Shown here: positions 49,565 to 61,300 of the stretch, one piece after another
Layout of the letters: every line of letters starts with the position of its first letter
Numbering within the stretch: the first letter of the stretch is position 1
From: Fasciolopsis buskii
Lineage: Eukaryota; Platyhelminthes; Trematoda; Plagiorchiida; Fasciolidae
Assembly (NCBI GenBank): GCA_008360955.1
Contig: LUCM01006437.1
Coordinates: 320,397-384,396 of the forward strand
Direction of reading: 5' to 3'
DNA: 64,000 nucleotides
The notes under the pieces: model-generated
What the model was told of the DNA's origin: nothing
What the model saw: only the letters and a program-made list of their open reading frames with translations
Database searches by the model: none
Made by a program: the position numbers and the translations under genes

Positions 49565-51239
49565 GAGTAGAGTTAATTTTCACCCACAAATAATTTTGCT
49601 ATTGAAACCTTTTTCATAGGGAAGAGTGCGATGATACTGTTCTCCACTCATACTAATCATCACATTTTAGCCATACTTATCAACTAATGTGACAGTTTTT
49701 TTAAGTCTCCACACTTCGAGCTCTATTCTACCGGAGAATGATTGGCGCAATTCATTCGGTCACGTGAGTCAGCGAACATTGATCACATTTACTTCAGCCG
49801 ATCTGTGATCTCCATAAATTTTCAAGCCCCGGTCCAGATTGCTAATAACAGTCTCGGTGTCTTTTTACATTCTCGCAAACTGTGTTAGAATCGATTTGGT
49901 GGTCCATTGTTCGAAACAACGTCTTTTTCTCATTTGCACGTAATTTTTGTCCTACGAATATGCCTAATGTACCTATTTAAAAAGAGGTTGCTGGTTTAAC
50001 AATGTACGAACCCGAATTCCATGGTCCTAATTTCTAATTTCGTTAGGCACTTGGATCGAGCATCGTGAGACAAACTGACATTTGGCTACAGTACAATATT
50101 AGTATTCTTTGCAAATTAATTATAGATTTCAGATTAAAATAATATCTCACTTCGTTGCGGTTTTCTATTCCCTAGATTTGTCTTTATCATGTTCACCAAC
50201 ATTCCACACTAATTAAACTTGGTCACCATTATCGATGCTCTCTTTGAAAGGATACAACTTCTCGCACACAAATCACGGATTTCTCGCTCTATGCATTCCC
50301 ATTGACAGGAATATTAACTTTAGATTCACCTAGCCCAATTGAACGGTTCTTTCTGTCGTCTAAAAGAGCCAACTTTCGTTCATCCATCACAATGATTCTG
50401 AATTCATTTCCTATTTCGTGCTGTGCAACCCAAGTTCACACTCGGTTACTTTCAACTTTGTAGTCTTGGCTTGACTACAACAGTGCAAACTTGGGTATGC
50501 TCAATGGAGATTCCACTTTTAGCCAACAGCTCAAAGATTTCGGGGTCAGAACATACGGAAAAGTAGTCGGCTACACTCCATCTGTCTTATCTGCCAAAAA
50601 TGGATAGATTTAAGACGTCGCATTGTGATGATACGTGGATATCTAAAACAAAATTCCATTTCGTTTATCTAGTTTTTCCCTCCTAAAGTTAAAACATTCA
50701 ATCACCCGCTACTAATACCTACCAACGTGTAAGTACTTGTAAATGATCATTTCCATTCATAAACTCCATCGTCAGTCACATTTATTCTGTGATATTTTTG
50801 TTTTAATAAACTGGATTATCCCCACGATAAGGGATTAGATAGTTCTATTCTCTCAAATGGCGCATGCTGAGATCATTTGGTAACCCATGTTTTTTTTCTT
50901 TTACGTTAAAGATTTATGCTGTCGAAAAGCTTCACTTCTTCAGAAAATCTTATCAAACTGCAAGGCACCTGGGCAAATTAGTGGTGGAAGATATTCATCT
51001 TCCGTATCAACTCCACTATACCTGTCACATGAAAGTTAATGAGGAGAGAAGAAGAATGTCTGTTCATCTTACGTGATCCTCAGGATGTCAGATATTTCGA
51101 ATTATTATTGACGAATAAATGCGTGAGACGTTTCTTTTTTGCATAGAGAATCCCAATGCCTTGACTACTCCCGTAGCCCAAATGTAACCACATTATTTCG
51201 CTTCACTCTTCGTGTGTCCATTGATGCGGTCTGAAGTTT
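49565..51239. other. non-coding stretch, nothing recognised
   Basis: AT-rich sequence with no supported gene, splice-bordered exon or repeat copy. Confidence 0.4.
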
Positions 51240-53680
51240 TCGTGGTCAAGTCGACGTCAGGATCGCTCTGATCAAGCGAGCGCAACTTGCACTGTTACAT
51301 AGGATTCCAGACAACAGCCGTTTATGTTTAATCCACTTAGATGGTTCAGTAAATGTAAGTAGCAATCAACTGAAGCGCGCTCGTTTATTTATTCTATCTC
51401 TGTATATGTACATTGATTACAGCTCCCCTGAGAATAAATACCAGTTTTACCGGGCTATATCTTGGTCACTCCCAAGGAAGCCATCAGCGGGCGTTGTGAT
51501 CACTTCATTGCCCAAATTGGACAGTTAGTGGAGACGCAACGACACATCACAGACTGATTTTCTGGCCTAGTCTACTGAACAGACAACAGAGGTAGTCTCA
51601 TCCAAAATTATTCTGACCGCAAGCTGTTCGTTGCTGACAAACATTTGGTCCTGAAATATGTCAACGGCTAACCTGGCATCGTCCTTCGTCTTCACAGCTT
51701 TGGACTCACATTGGTCACATTGACATCGGTCACCGGTGGCGTAGATTAATTCATGAGTGTCAGTCATTCCAGTTCAGACCATTCACGTCGTTTACGTTGT
51801 TGTTTGTGCCTAGTCATTGGTCGGACCTGCATAAAAGCCACTTGTCTCGCGCAGCTGATTCCGGACCATTATCCTCAACTACAGTTCCATTTGGAAATCC
51901 CAATATGGCTGTCGTCTCAATAAAGTGCTCACGATCCATGAGACCACCGGGAGCAGATGGCAGAAGTCATGCACTGGCGATCAATTTCAACGCAGGACAC
52001 CAGGCCACGTATGCCTCAGAAACGATCTATATTCTCGACTTCAGTTGGCCTATTGGATGCTCACACATCCATACTCCTCGGATACAACATTCGAGAAGAC
52101 GCCCCCATTTACGAGAAATCAACATACCAACAACGCCCAAATGGCTGCGAGCAGTTGTGGTTGAGATGGAAAGTACAGGTATGACGACTGTCTCTTTTAT
52201 AACCAATAGTCGCAAACTTCAACGACTGATTAGGATTACTGGATCAGGGAAGCCGAGCATAAGCGAAACGATTAAAGAATGGGATGGCATATTGAATCAC
52301 CCAGGAGCGTCCGGACAGCGTTGATCAGAACATTGTAGAGAGCAATTAAATTGGCAAATGGTCGAGGTGAACCTTGCATTTATACGTGCAAATGAGCCAA
52401 TAAAGGTGCATACGAACCTCCATACCAAGAGGATGTGAATAGAGAGACAGGTTTTCTTGAGTAGTATAATGCATTTGGACTAGATTGACTATTATTATGC
52501 TTTTTCATGGACTGTGGATAAGTATATTTGTCAGAGTTAACAAAACTCATGGGATCAGTCTGAGGTAGAGAGGGGATTCGAAATGATTGCTGGGAATCTA
52601 CGCTGGTGCTCACGCTTTAATCTGTCCGACTTACAATATGCAGGTAAAATTGTGGTATCAACTAAATGCCCGAGTTTCTCGTGAGTGTTCCTCGATCACA
52701 TGACCATCAGTGTAAGTATGTTAGGCGTGCGTTTCACGGCTTCCATATTTAGAATACTATTTTACGATTGAATTGGCTCGAAGTCGAACTTTGTTCTCGT
52801 ACAGGGGATAGCTGATCTGGATGGAAAAATTTAATTAGTTGGATAATTGTATTTTATCTGATGGCCTTATATCAGATGATGTTTCTTCGTCCATACAGAA
52901 CGCGTGATTGGCATTCACTGTTTCTAGGCATCTGTGATGTCGGAATTCTGTCCCGTTATCGACCGACGACCGAGTACGCAAAGCAACAACGTCGATAGTG
53001 CTTTACGACTCGGAAACAAGACTTTTGAACTTAGAAGATTTACAAAGAATTTCAGTGTTTCAACACAACTGCTTTCCTATTTTTGATAGAATATGTTAAG
53101 GGAATGTTTGTGTGAGACTCAGAGACGAGACATAAATCACTGAGTTCTATGAGCTAATCTTTAGAACTCGAACTGAATCAGAATAGGTTAAATGTGATTG
53201 TGAAGTAGTTTGCGCATGCCAACACAACGACTGTCTCGTTGCACGCTGTTCTGGTAAATACTACTTGAAGGATAATACGAAATGAGTAGATAATGACGGG
53301 GAAAGTAGAAAAACAACTCGACCAGTGAACTGTATCCTGCAGGTGAGATTAGAATACGATAAGATCCCCGAACAGATGGTTGAAAATTATAAAAAAACAG
53401 TGCCCGTTGCCACAGACGCTATGGCCTATGCATTCGAAATTTTTCTTCTTTTGCATAGTTCTTCAACTTTGTCGTCGATCATTCACAATCCCTGATACAT
53501 TTTCTTGTTTGATTAGATGGTACTGTGAAGCTACAGCAAAAATCCGAACACATTTGTGCGCGGTAAATGGTCGTATCAACCGAACTAATGAAGATCCGTC
53601 TTTAAAGATGTGTAGTGTTCATAGCCGAAATGAGTTCGTGACACTCATCATTGAAGACGTTGCTTCTCCTGAATGCTAAT
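51240..53680 (+). mobile_element. RTE-like non-LTR retrotransposon relic, copy 2
   Basis: From 51360 the sequence aligns with copy 1 from 36935; the block 51790-52030 is almost identical to 37365-37610. Unlike copy 1 it then keeps a pre-RT linker, RLIRITGSGKPSISETIKE (52210-52270), a conserved piece between endonuclease and RT in such elements. The RT core with Q-G-C and YADD is missing. Recognisable sequence returns at 52775-52945, parallel to copy 1 at 37915-38080, then VLYDSETRLLNLEDLQRISV (52998), MPTQRLSRCTLF (53214) and the shared 3' region to about 53640. Stops and frameshifts occur throughout. The 5' limit is approximate. Confidence 0.8.
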
Positions 53681-53828
53681 TTGATGTATACGGGTATGTT
53701 CCTTATCCAATTTGTCTGGATCAGGGCACAATTGATAACTGACTAGGTTAACAAGATGATACCAAGTTTTAACAGCTTTTTCACAACCCTTCGGTGAGAT
53801 GAATGTCACTCGGTTCCTCAGATTATTT

Positions 53829-53838
53829 CCCCCCCCCC
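53829..53838 (+). repeat. C10 homopolymer
   Basis: Ten consecutive cytosines, immediately before an acceptor-like ACCGCTACAG. It could serve as an extreme polypyrimidine tract or be a sequencing-sensitive run. Confidence 0.8.
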
Positions 53839-53848
53839 ACCGCTACAG

Positions 53849-54228
53849 ACTTGTTACAACTGCGCTTAACACGTCCAATATTCCAACCGAATATTTTTAC
53901 CCCGTCAATGTTTTATGTCGTGGTTAGAAATTGCCTGGACTTGTCAATATCAAATGCCTATTTAATATTCTCGGCGATCCATTTCAATCTGTCCATAAAC
54001 GGAAACAAGTCGTTTTTTGGTGATATCACTTTTCCAGTCTATCATGCTGCCAAACCCCTGGGCTTATCCAAGAAACATATACGATATGTTTTATCAGAAT
54101 TTTCATCCTCGTTCGATTCGGTTCCACAGCCCATACTCGTTCGCACACTGGAGATCTTTTATGAGGAGAATGCTTGGAATTGTATAGGATTCAGTTGCAG
54201 ACATGCTTACCGCAAGGGAAGCATGTAA
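53849..54228 (+). CDS. possible terminal exon after a C-rich splice acceptor
   Basis: About 126 codons are open from an acceptor (C10 tract, then GCTACAG, AG at 53847-53848) to TAA at 54226-54228. The peptide is mixed hydrophobic-polar, with SMFYVVVRNCLDLSISNAYL early and RTLEIFYEENAWNCIGF late. No domain is recognised and no partner exon was found. It starts only about 170 bp after the LINE copy 2 relic, so an unrecognised repeat or chance is equally possible. Confidence 0.18.
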
Positions 54229-54400
54229 TTCTAAGTTAATTTTCACAGTCTTCATACGTGTGGCAATTCTTCTAATTCAACGAGTTCGGGTTAGATGTTT
54301 TGACCACCAGTGGCTAAGTTTCGTACGAATGCAAGCATTCTGTTCATAAAGGATTATCAAGATGAATGGGAATAACATATAACAAATCATGAAGCTAGAC

Positions 54401-54563
54401 GGAGGTGGCTAGGCGGATAAGGTCGTGGCGTTTGGACATGAAGGTTGCGGGTTCGAATCCTCCCACCGCCAGTCAACTTCCCCACTTGGCAGCCCTCTGC
54501 TGGCCGCAGCTCCCTTCCTAAAAAGTGATGTTGCTGCATCAGTAAAGGAAGTAAAAGATAAAA
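54401..54563 (+). repeat. tRNA-derived SINE, family A, copy 4 (best promoter)
   Basis: The A-box region TGGCTAGGCGGATAAGG and a perfect B box GGTTCGAATCC (54450-54460) are both present, followed by the family body (CAACTTCCCCACTTGGCAG) and tail (GGAAGTAAAAGATAAA). Of the five copies it has the best preserved internal promoter. Confidence 0.92.
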
Positions 54564-57500
54564 GAATTGCATCTTTCAAGGGTAGATATATGTGTCGATC
54601 AAATGACAACCAAAGCTAACAATAAGCCAAACTCATCAACTCGATCTTGGCGTGAATATTCTCCGAACCCTGATTGCTGTAACGCGGTACTCGACGTTCA
54701 GTCCCACTATTGTTCTGCTCAAATTTCAGATTTGATTGGTTATTTCTAAACAGTAAAGAGGCCACGATTTACACTTATTATATACGTCTGAAAACTTGTG
54801 TGATATGAATGAGAACCGATGTATTGGGGATGATAAAACTATCCGAACGGATTTAATAACGTCACGGAAACATGTTTTGCAAACGTTTCTGCACATAGCG
54901 CTGACAAGATGTACTGCACGGTAAAAATTGGTTTACAGCTTGAGAAGACAATAAAAGTTTAGTAATCTCTATACTTGAATGACACACTGATCGGAAAAAT
55001 TCCACTGAAATCACGACTGTATATTATTATTGCTGGTAATGGTGATTGGGTTCGGTCGCCTAGTTTTGTGCAACGATTTTTCGGCCTTCAACATACATTC
55101 AAAATATGTCTGGACATTAGCGTTGATCAAACGGAACAAGAGTATGCCTGTTTCTTGCGTGTCAGTGTTGCATTCATACCAACATAAAATCTATGGTTAC
55201 CATATTCAAAAATCATACACAGACAGTAAATTAGCCACTGTCACGGGAATTCTACTTTTAAACATTTGTGAACATCTACTTCAAAGTAAAGACTTCATTC
55301 TGGTTGGGCCATTCAACAGAATAAATCAACTGTAAGAAAAACGGAAACTCTTCCACAAGAGATATCCTGTTGTAGAAATTTTAACGATAATTTTGTTACC
55401 GTAAAAGATACCTAATTAACAATACAGCTGTGTTGGGAAATTGTGTAATTTTTCAGCAATCCCTCATTATGGATATTATAATATTCGTAATTAGTAGGAA
55501 CTCATCGTGTATCGATTATTTTTTTCATACTTTTTTAACTTCATTCGGTCCATACAATAACACTTGAAAATTCCTTACAATACATTTGAGATCTTCTCTC
55601 GTTTCGATCCATGAGGACCATTTTTGGCTCATCGACACATAATCTACGACAAGTCTAGAGTGATAACAGATTTCTAACCTAAAAATCGACTAGACTAAGT
55701 TCACTTAAACGGAAACATGTGAATTTGGAACTAACCGCGAGATAGATAAACAAAAATGTTGTCATTAATGATATATTTTGTAGCTTTGATTTGACCATAC
55801 ACAAAGACTGATAGGTTAGTTTAACAAATCGGCCGTATGTAATACAAACGAGACAAACTCACCTAAACACGAGTAGCAATTCAAAATGAATACATGACAA
55901 TCTGGGAAGATTTCGTCCAAGAATTGTTTTCTTCATCCGTTAGTAAACAGTCTACAAGTCAAGTGAATCGAATCCATGTGAAATGTTTTTTGTTGATTTG
56001 TTTATTCATGATTGCTTGTCTCAAATGTTTCTATTTTTTTGTTCATTTTTTTCACTTTCGCCTACAACAAAAGGACTGGCCCGCAAGTTACGATGAATAC
56101 GGTTCTGATAAGGAATAAGAATGATCGTAGACATTGATCGATTGGCTACGGCCAATCATTTGATTTCGTTTTCATCTACCTGGTACGTAAATGTCAGCGA
56201 AAAAGAAAAAAAAACACTGCGCGCCCCTTTTCAGTTCCTGTTTAGTAGGACTATGCTTATCCGAGAGCTTATCCAATCATAGTTGCATTTCCGTAAACAA
56301 TGTTCCGTTTCGGTAGGGCAATCTCGATTCAGTTGGAAGTAGTATAGACGAGTGCTATGACCAATTTGATATCCTCATGGTAGATTCATTTACATTTGCT
56401 GCTAGCTCCAACCAAAAACTTTTGTCAATTTATTTTCGTTGTTCCCCAAAATGAATTTATCATGCTTTCACGTTCCCCATAAAGTCAAGTGCGATTGTAA
56501 TGGCGATTTATTGGAATAACTGATCGAAATTGTATTGACTAGTTTAGGGTGATAAGTCTTATTCAACGGTAATCACCAATCTAATTTTGCCTAAAACTAA
56601 ACGACTGGCGACATGAGTATGCTGACTTGTAAGAAAAAAAATCAGATTTCCCACAATATTGGATATTTCTAACAAACCAAATTTTCAAGGATAATGAAAC
56701 ATTTTGTAAAATGCGAAATGCATGACAGTCAAAATAGCTGGCAAACTTTTGACGAATGTAGGGCTGATCCAACAGCGTAAAGCCTTCAACCTCAGCGGGC
56801 TTCGAAGCCACACAAGAGCCGAACCCAAGTATTTGTATCAGATGTACTCTACCAACTGGGTTACACCATCAGATCGAAACGTGAACAGACACTTCAACCA
56901 AATGAATGATTTAGCTGTGAAATGTCTTCGATCTCGGTGAAGCAGAAGACTTGTCACGGCTCGATTCATTCTACTAATACTCTTTTGCTTCTTCTGCTTA
57001 CCTACATACAATAAAATCGAATGGGAGCATCAGCTAGGACAAGGTTGGCAAATGTGAACGAGCGTGGGTGGACCTATAATTCCGAACTTCATATCCGAGT
57101 ACCACAACGTTAATCGCCTGACCATCATCAACTATAGGGAATCCAGGACTTAAGAACCAACAAACTAACACTTATCACTAAGTAATAATGTTTGTAATGG
57201 AATGACGAGATGCTCGAGGTTAGGTTGCAAATAAATTGCATAGACTAAACACAGACGGGCATAAGAATCTTCCACAATAAACGAATTTGGGATGATATTA
57301 GTTGTCAATGGAACTTCACATAATAGTAGCGGCCAAGAAAACGGGCAGGCCATACTGATTCTGGTCATGATATTTTATATAAAACCTTGATTAAAAAAGG
57401 TGTTTATTGGTTCTTTTTACTTAATCCAACTGAGTACGTGAACAGCCGGTTCTGAGGGGACCCTGATCAGACTCATTGTCAGTACTGTAAATAATCCCGT

Positions 57501-57728
57501 TTCAGAGAAATCTGGGTAACGTAATTGAAAGAATTACGATTTCTTCCGAAGTACTGTGATTTGCCATTAATTATTGCGAAATTTATCTAGTTAGCACTAA
57601 TAACTGTTTGATATGTTGTCCTAGTCGTTGACATGGGCATTCACATTTATTGAACATAGGTCAGCACGAAAATAGAATCAAATTTGGCTGGACAAGTTTT
57701 CTGCTGACGATTTGTAACAATGCTTCTG
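54564..57728. other. mostly non-coding; one tRNA-like fragment
   Basis: No gene is supported. On the minus strand 56870-56815 reads ACCCAGTTGGTAGAGTAC, then at tRNA distance TTGGGTTCGGCTC, an A/B-box-like pair, followed by a body-like stretch to about 56757. This suggests a further decayed tRNA-SINE of a type different from A and B. Confidence 0.3.
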
Positions 57729-57895
57729 TTATCACTTATTTCCCTTATTAACAAAATGACGGTGTACATCATTTTTTTCGGGAAGTCCTCCGCGGCCATC
57801 AGATGGCTGTCAAATGGGGAAATTGACCGGCAGTGAGAAGACTCGAACCCGTGACTTTCACGTCCAAAAGCCACGATCTTATCCATTTGATACGA
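57729..57895 (-). repeat. tRNA-derived SINE, family A, copy 5
   Basis: Reverse-complement copy, more diverged: tail TTATCACTTATTTCCCTTATT, body TCAAATGGGGAAATTGACCG, B box in reverse GACTCGAACCCGTGACT, and head TTCACGTCCAAAAGCCACGA. A long minus-strand frame here is SINE translation plus flank. Confidence 0.85.
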
Positions 57896-58237
57896 AATGA
57901 CGGTTAGCGCGAAAAATTGTGGCGACTGAAGATGAACGACCCCGATTCGAATGTTAACAATGCAGCTCATTCTTCCTTTTTGTTCGTTTGTATTATTCAC
58001 TAGCATCGTTCCTGAAAAGTAAACATAACAAGATTTCAGTTCCCTTTGCACTTCACTACGGGGTTAGAATACTTACTTATATAGCAAGCAATTTTTCGCT
58101 ATGTATTCACCAAAGTGCACGAAACTCGTGTGCAGAAATAAAATCGCAATAGGAAGAGTTGAAGATATGATTATTTCCAAATATTACAATTGCCACAGGT
58201 TGAACTTTGTGCCGAATATTTGTAGTCGTTTGTTGGT

Positions 58238-58348
58238 ATGGCATGCGAACTCGTTGAAAAGGCCAAGGCCAGCGGTTTTGACGTGGTTCTCATTATTGTT
58301 CTAGTCACGGACATGGAAGCGGTTCTAGCAACGGTATTTGGTCAACTT
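58238..58348 (+). CDS. possible first coding exon, product unknown
   Basis: An ATG at 58238 opens 37 codons that end exactly at a consensus donor GTAAGT (58349-58354) in phase 0. The peptide begins MACELVEKAKASGFDVVLII. A TAG lies five codons upstream in frame. The family is unknown, and no following exon was identified. Confidence 0.15.
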
Positions 58349-58354
58349 GTAAGT

Positions 58355-61300
58355 TTCTGGAATGCACATCTTCGACTTTGGTTGATCTCAGCGTCGGAGG
58401 AAGTGCAATGCGGTCACTAGTGTACAAGTGGCCAACTGGAGTAACTAAAAAATCTACCCAACGAGTGAAACACGCTCGGGTACAATGATCCCCACTACTA
58501 GTCCGTCCAGGACACGGGTCCGAAAAATACTAACAAAAATCATTCACACGTATTATGAACCATTTATCCTCGGCCAAAACGATTTGATTGTACTCATGAA
58601 CACCTCGACGCGTGATAGGGAACCTAAGAACGCACACGTCGGGACAACAGATTTGCATGTCATGTGCTCTCAGCACCTAGACGAATGATAGTGTAATCAC
58701 TGCAACTTAGTATAATACTCTAAAGTTGAACTAGGGTAGTTGATGATTTTACTGATCTCTGAAGAGCATGACTCAAAACGTTTTAAGTCTCATAAACATT
58801 AACCACGGCAAATTTAATCGTGGAGAGATATTTATTCAGACCGCTGACTGACCAAACAAATATCGATGTGTTTTTTGTTGAATCTAGGGCTAACACAGTT
58901 TTCTGGAACTAAAAATTATCGTTAAACTATTACGTTCCAAAACTACGGCAATCTCTATGATCAGTTAGGCTGCAATTAGAACAGAATACTCATTCGGTAA
59001 ACAATATTAGATTGAGTGAAATATGGAAGAAGCTTGGATTGACTTTTTGTAAAATGAAGAACACGTACAATATTTGGCCGAAACAATATCAAAACAAACA
59101 ATCAAAAGAAATTTTCGAATAAAGCGACAGTACTATCACGAAGCATTTGAAATGAATGAGAATTCAAAAATTCTATTAAGCAAACGAGACTCAATCGGAC
59201 GTGACGGTCCCTTGGGATTTAGTCAAATTACAACCGATTTAATTTTGTAGCTCTTCTACAAGAATAGGTCAAATCTGAACACATATTTGATGGGCTGGAT
59301 CGATAACAGTACTAGGATGAATCAATATTTTGAGCAGGTCGTATTCATGGGATTTGTGTATATATTCAGAAAGCGTACAAACCACCAGTTCATTGCAATA
59401 AGACTCAACACCACGAAAAAACGTGGTTGATAGAACTGAGGAAATGAAGAGTTGCAAACGATGCGTCCAAGTCAAAAAAAGGAAACAACCACTATTTTAA
59501 AAAGGCCCCATGGCGTATGTATTGGATTCCAACAGCCTAGATTCATCGTCTGACAGATTTTGTAAATAAGATCATTTCAGATCAATTTTCAACAAAGGCT
59601 AGAACTTCACGTAGACCAAGAACGTCCTCTATCGCTTCAATAATGCACGCTTGCTGTGATGCAAAACACCAAAGATCCGTGGATTTTCACCGTTCATCTT
59701 TAGTGTAACCACATTGGGCGTGGCCTAATGTGAGTATTCAACGGGTGTGTTCGGATATCTTCTCGCACACGGCCGTGTACAGCCGAACGGGATGGTTCAT
59801 TTGAACCAAATGATAAAATGGAACGTTTGAAGTGCACGTTCCACGCGAGACTTCCACTCCCTCACAAGGGCTATGTACATTGCATTCGTAAGTCTTAATT
59901 TAAGTAGGGTAATGTTAACAAGTAATTTCCCAAAGCGCTCAGTTCAGACACCGTGAATCGGAATGTGAAGTCAAAAACTCAGTCATCCCACAGAACATCG
60001 CGTATGCGCAAGCGGATTAAACATGAACAATGAATACCCTGGATCATCGCGTGCGGCGATGGAATGGAGGGCATTTGAAAGAAAAGGACACAATATAAGG
60101 TAACCCACGCATTAGTAATAAGAAAGTGTTAGGGTAGATCACGCCTCAGTGACTTGGGATAAGATCACGGGAAAATGGATAAAGTAATTCAGAAGAATTC
60201 TCGCCCAATGGAATTCTATTTGAAATTTGTAATCAGAATTGTGGACGACAAACACATTCAATATGATCAACTCTACTGTCATTGGAAACAAGTAAGTTAC
60301 GACTATAGCTTCTCATAGGAAGTACTTTTATCATTTTGTTTATAGTCATAAGCGGTCGTTTCAGATCTAATTGAATTTATATGGTAATGATCGACAGTTT
60401 CGATGTCTTTTCTAAAAACTGTCGTTCCCGCACTTGTTTCTTTTGATTTGAACGAGGTAAGCAAAACTGAATCATCAGCTGAATTAATACTTCTACTGAC
60501 ATCTTCGCATTACTCATCAAATATTTATAGACAACGGAAATTTCTGTCTCGCGAAATCAATACTCTTTGCTAGATTTCTTGCTTATTTTCTTTAGCAATT
60601 AAGTTATTCCTCCATCCGATAAAGGTAATCACAAGTTGAAACTGATCTCTAAAAGTTAAGTACGTACGGACAAGTTTGTTTACTGGAGTTTATTCTCTCA
60701 CTAGCAGTCAAATTTACAGGATTATAATGAGACAAAAGATAGTATCTCTGGTCTGTCACGTGACTGCTTCACCGGAGATTCCGGCAACATTAAACTTGTC
60801 GCCAAAGTGTAAACAAGTTTGTGGTTAGAAAGTTATCTTCTTATAATCGCGGTCTGACCTTGATGAATCAACAAACTTCAAATCGTCCGAATTATTTCTT
60901 AAATTTGGTGAATGTACAATTTACATCCACGGGGTTTTGAGTCGGCTGAATGCATCGTGGAATTTCGTTGTTTTCAATCTAATATGGAATTGGGTTACGC
61001 ACGCCATTTTCGAATGGATTGCAGTGTGTTCATACACCGTGCACCCAAACAGAGTCTAACATTAGTACTCAGAAATAAAAATGGGTAAATTTTAACGGTT
61101 AGATGCATGGTTGTTCGGGAATACTATAAGCCATAAAGTGGGCAGAAGAATATGATGAGGAAGAAAATAAATTGAACGCCGCTATGCGATAGCTGCACAT
61201 TATTGGCAAACAATCACACACTAGAAACTGAATAACAAATAAGCCTATCATAATTCACTTATGTCAAGCTGTAAGTCAAGCACTAATCATGCATGCATAC

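Noticed and set aside
49419..49619. Leu-Ser-Ile-Tyr repeat protein
   Set aside because: Encoded by the CTAT microsatellite; no evidence of a gene.
54409..54619. Several open frames on both strands around 54.4-54.6 kb (likewise at 20.3, 24.0, 42.1 and 57.7 kb)
   Set aside because: They are translations of the family-A SINE, repeated in each copy.
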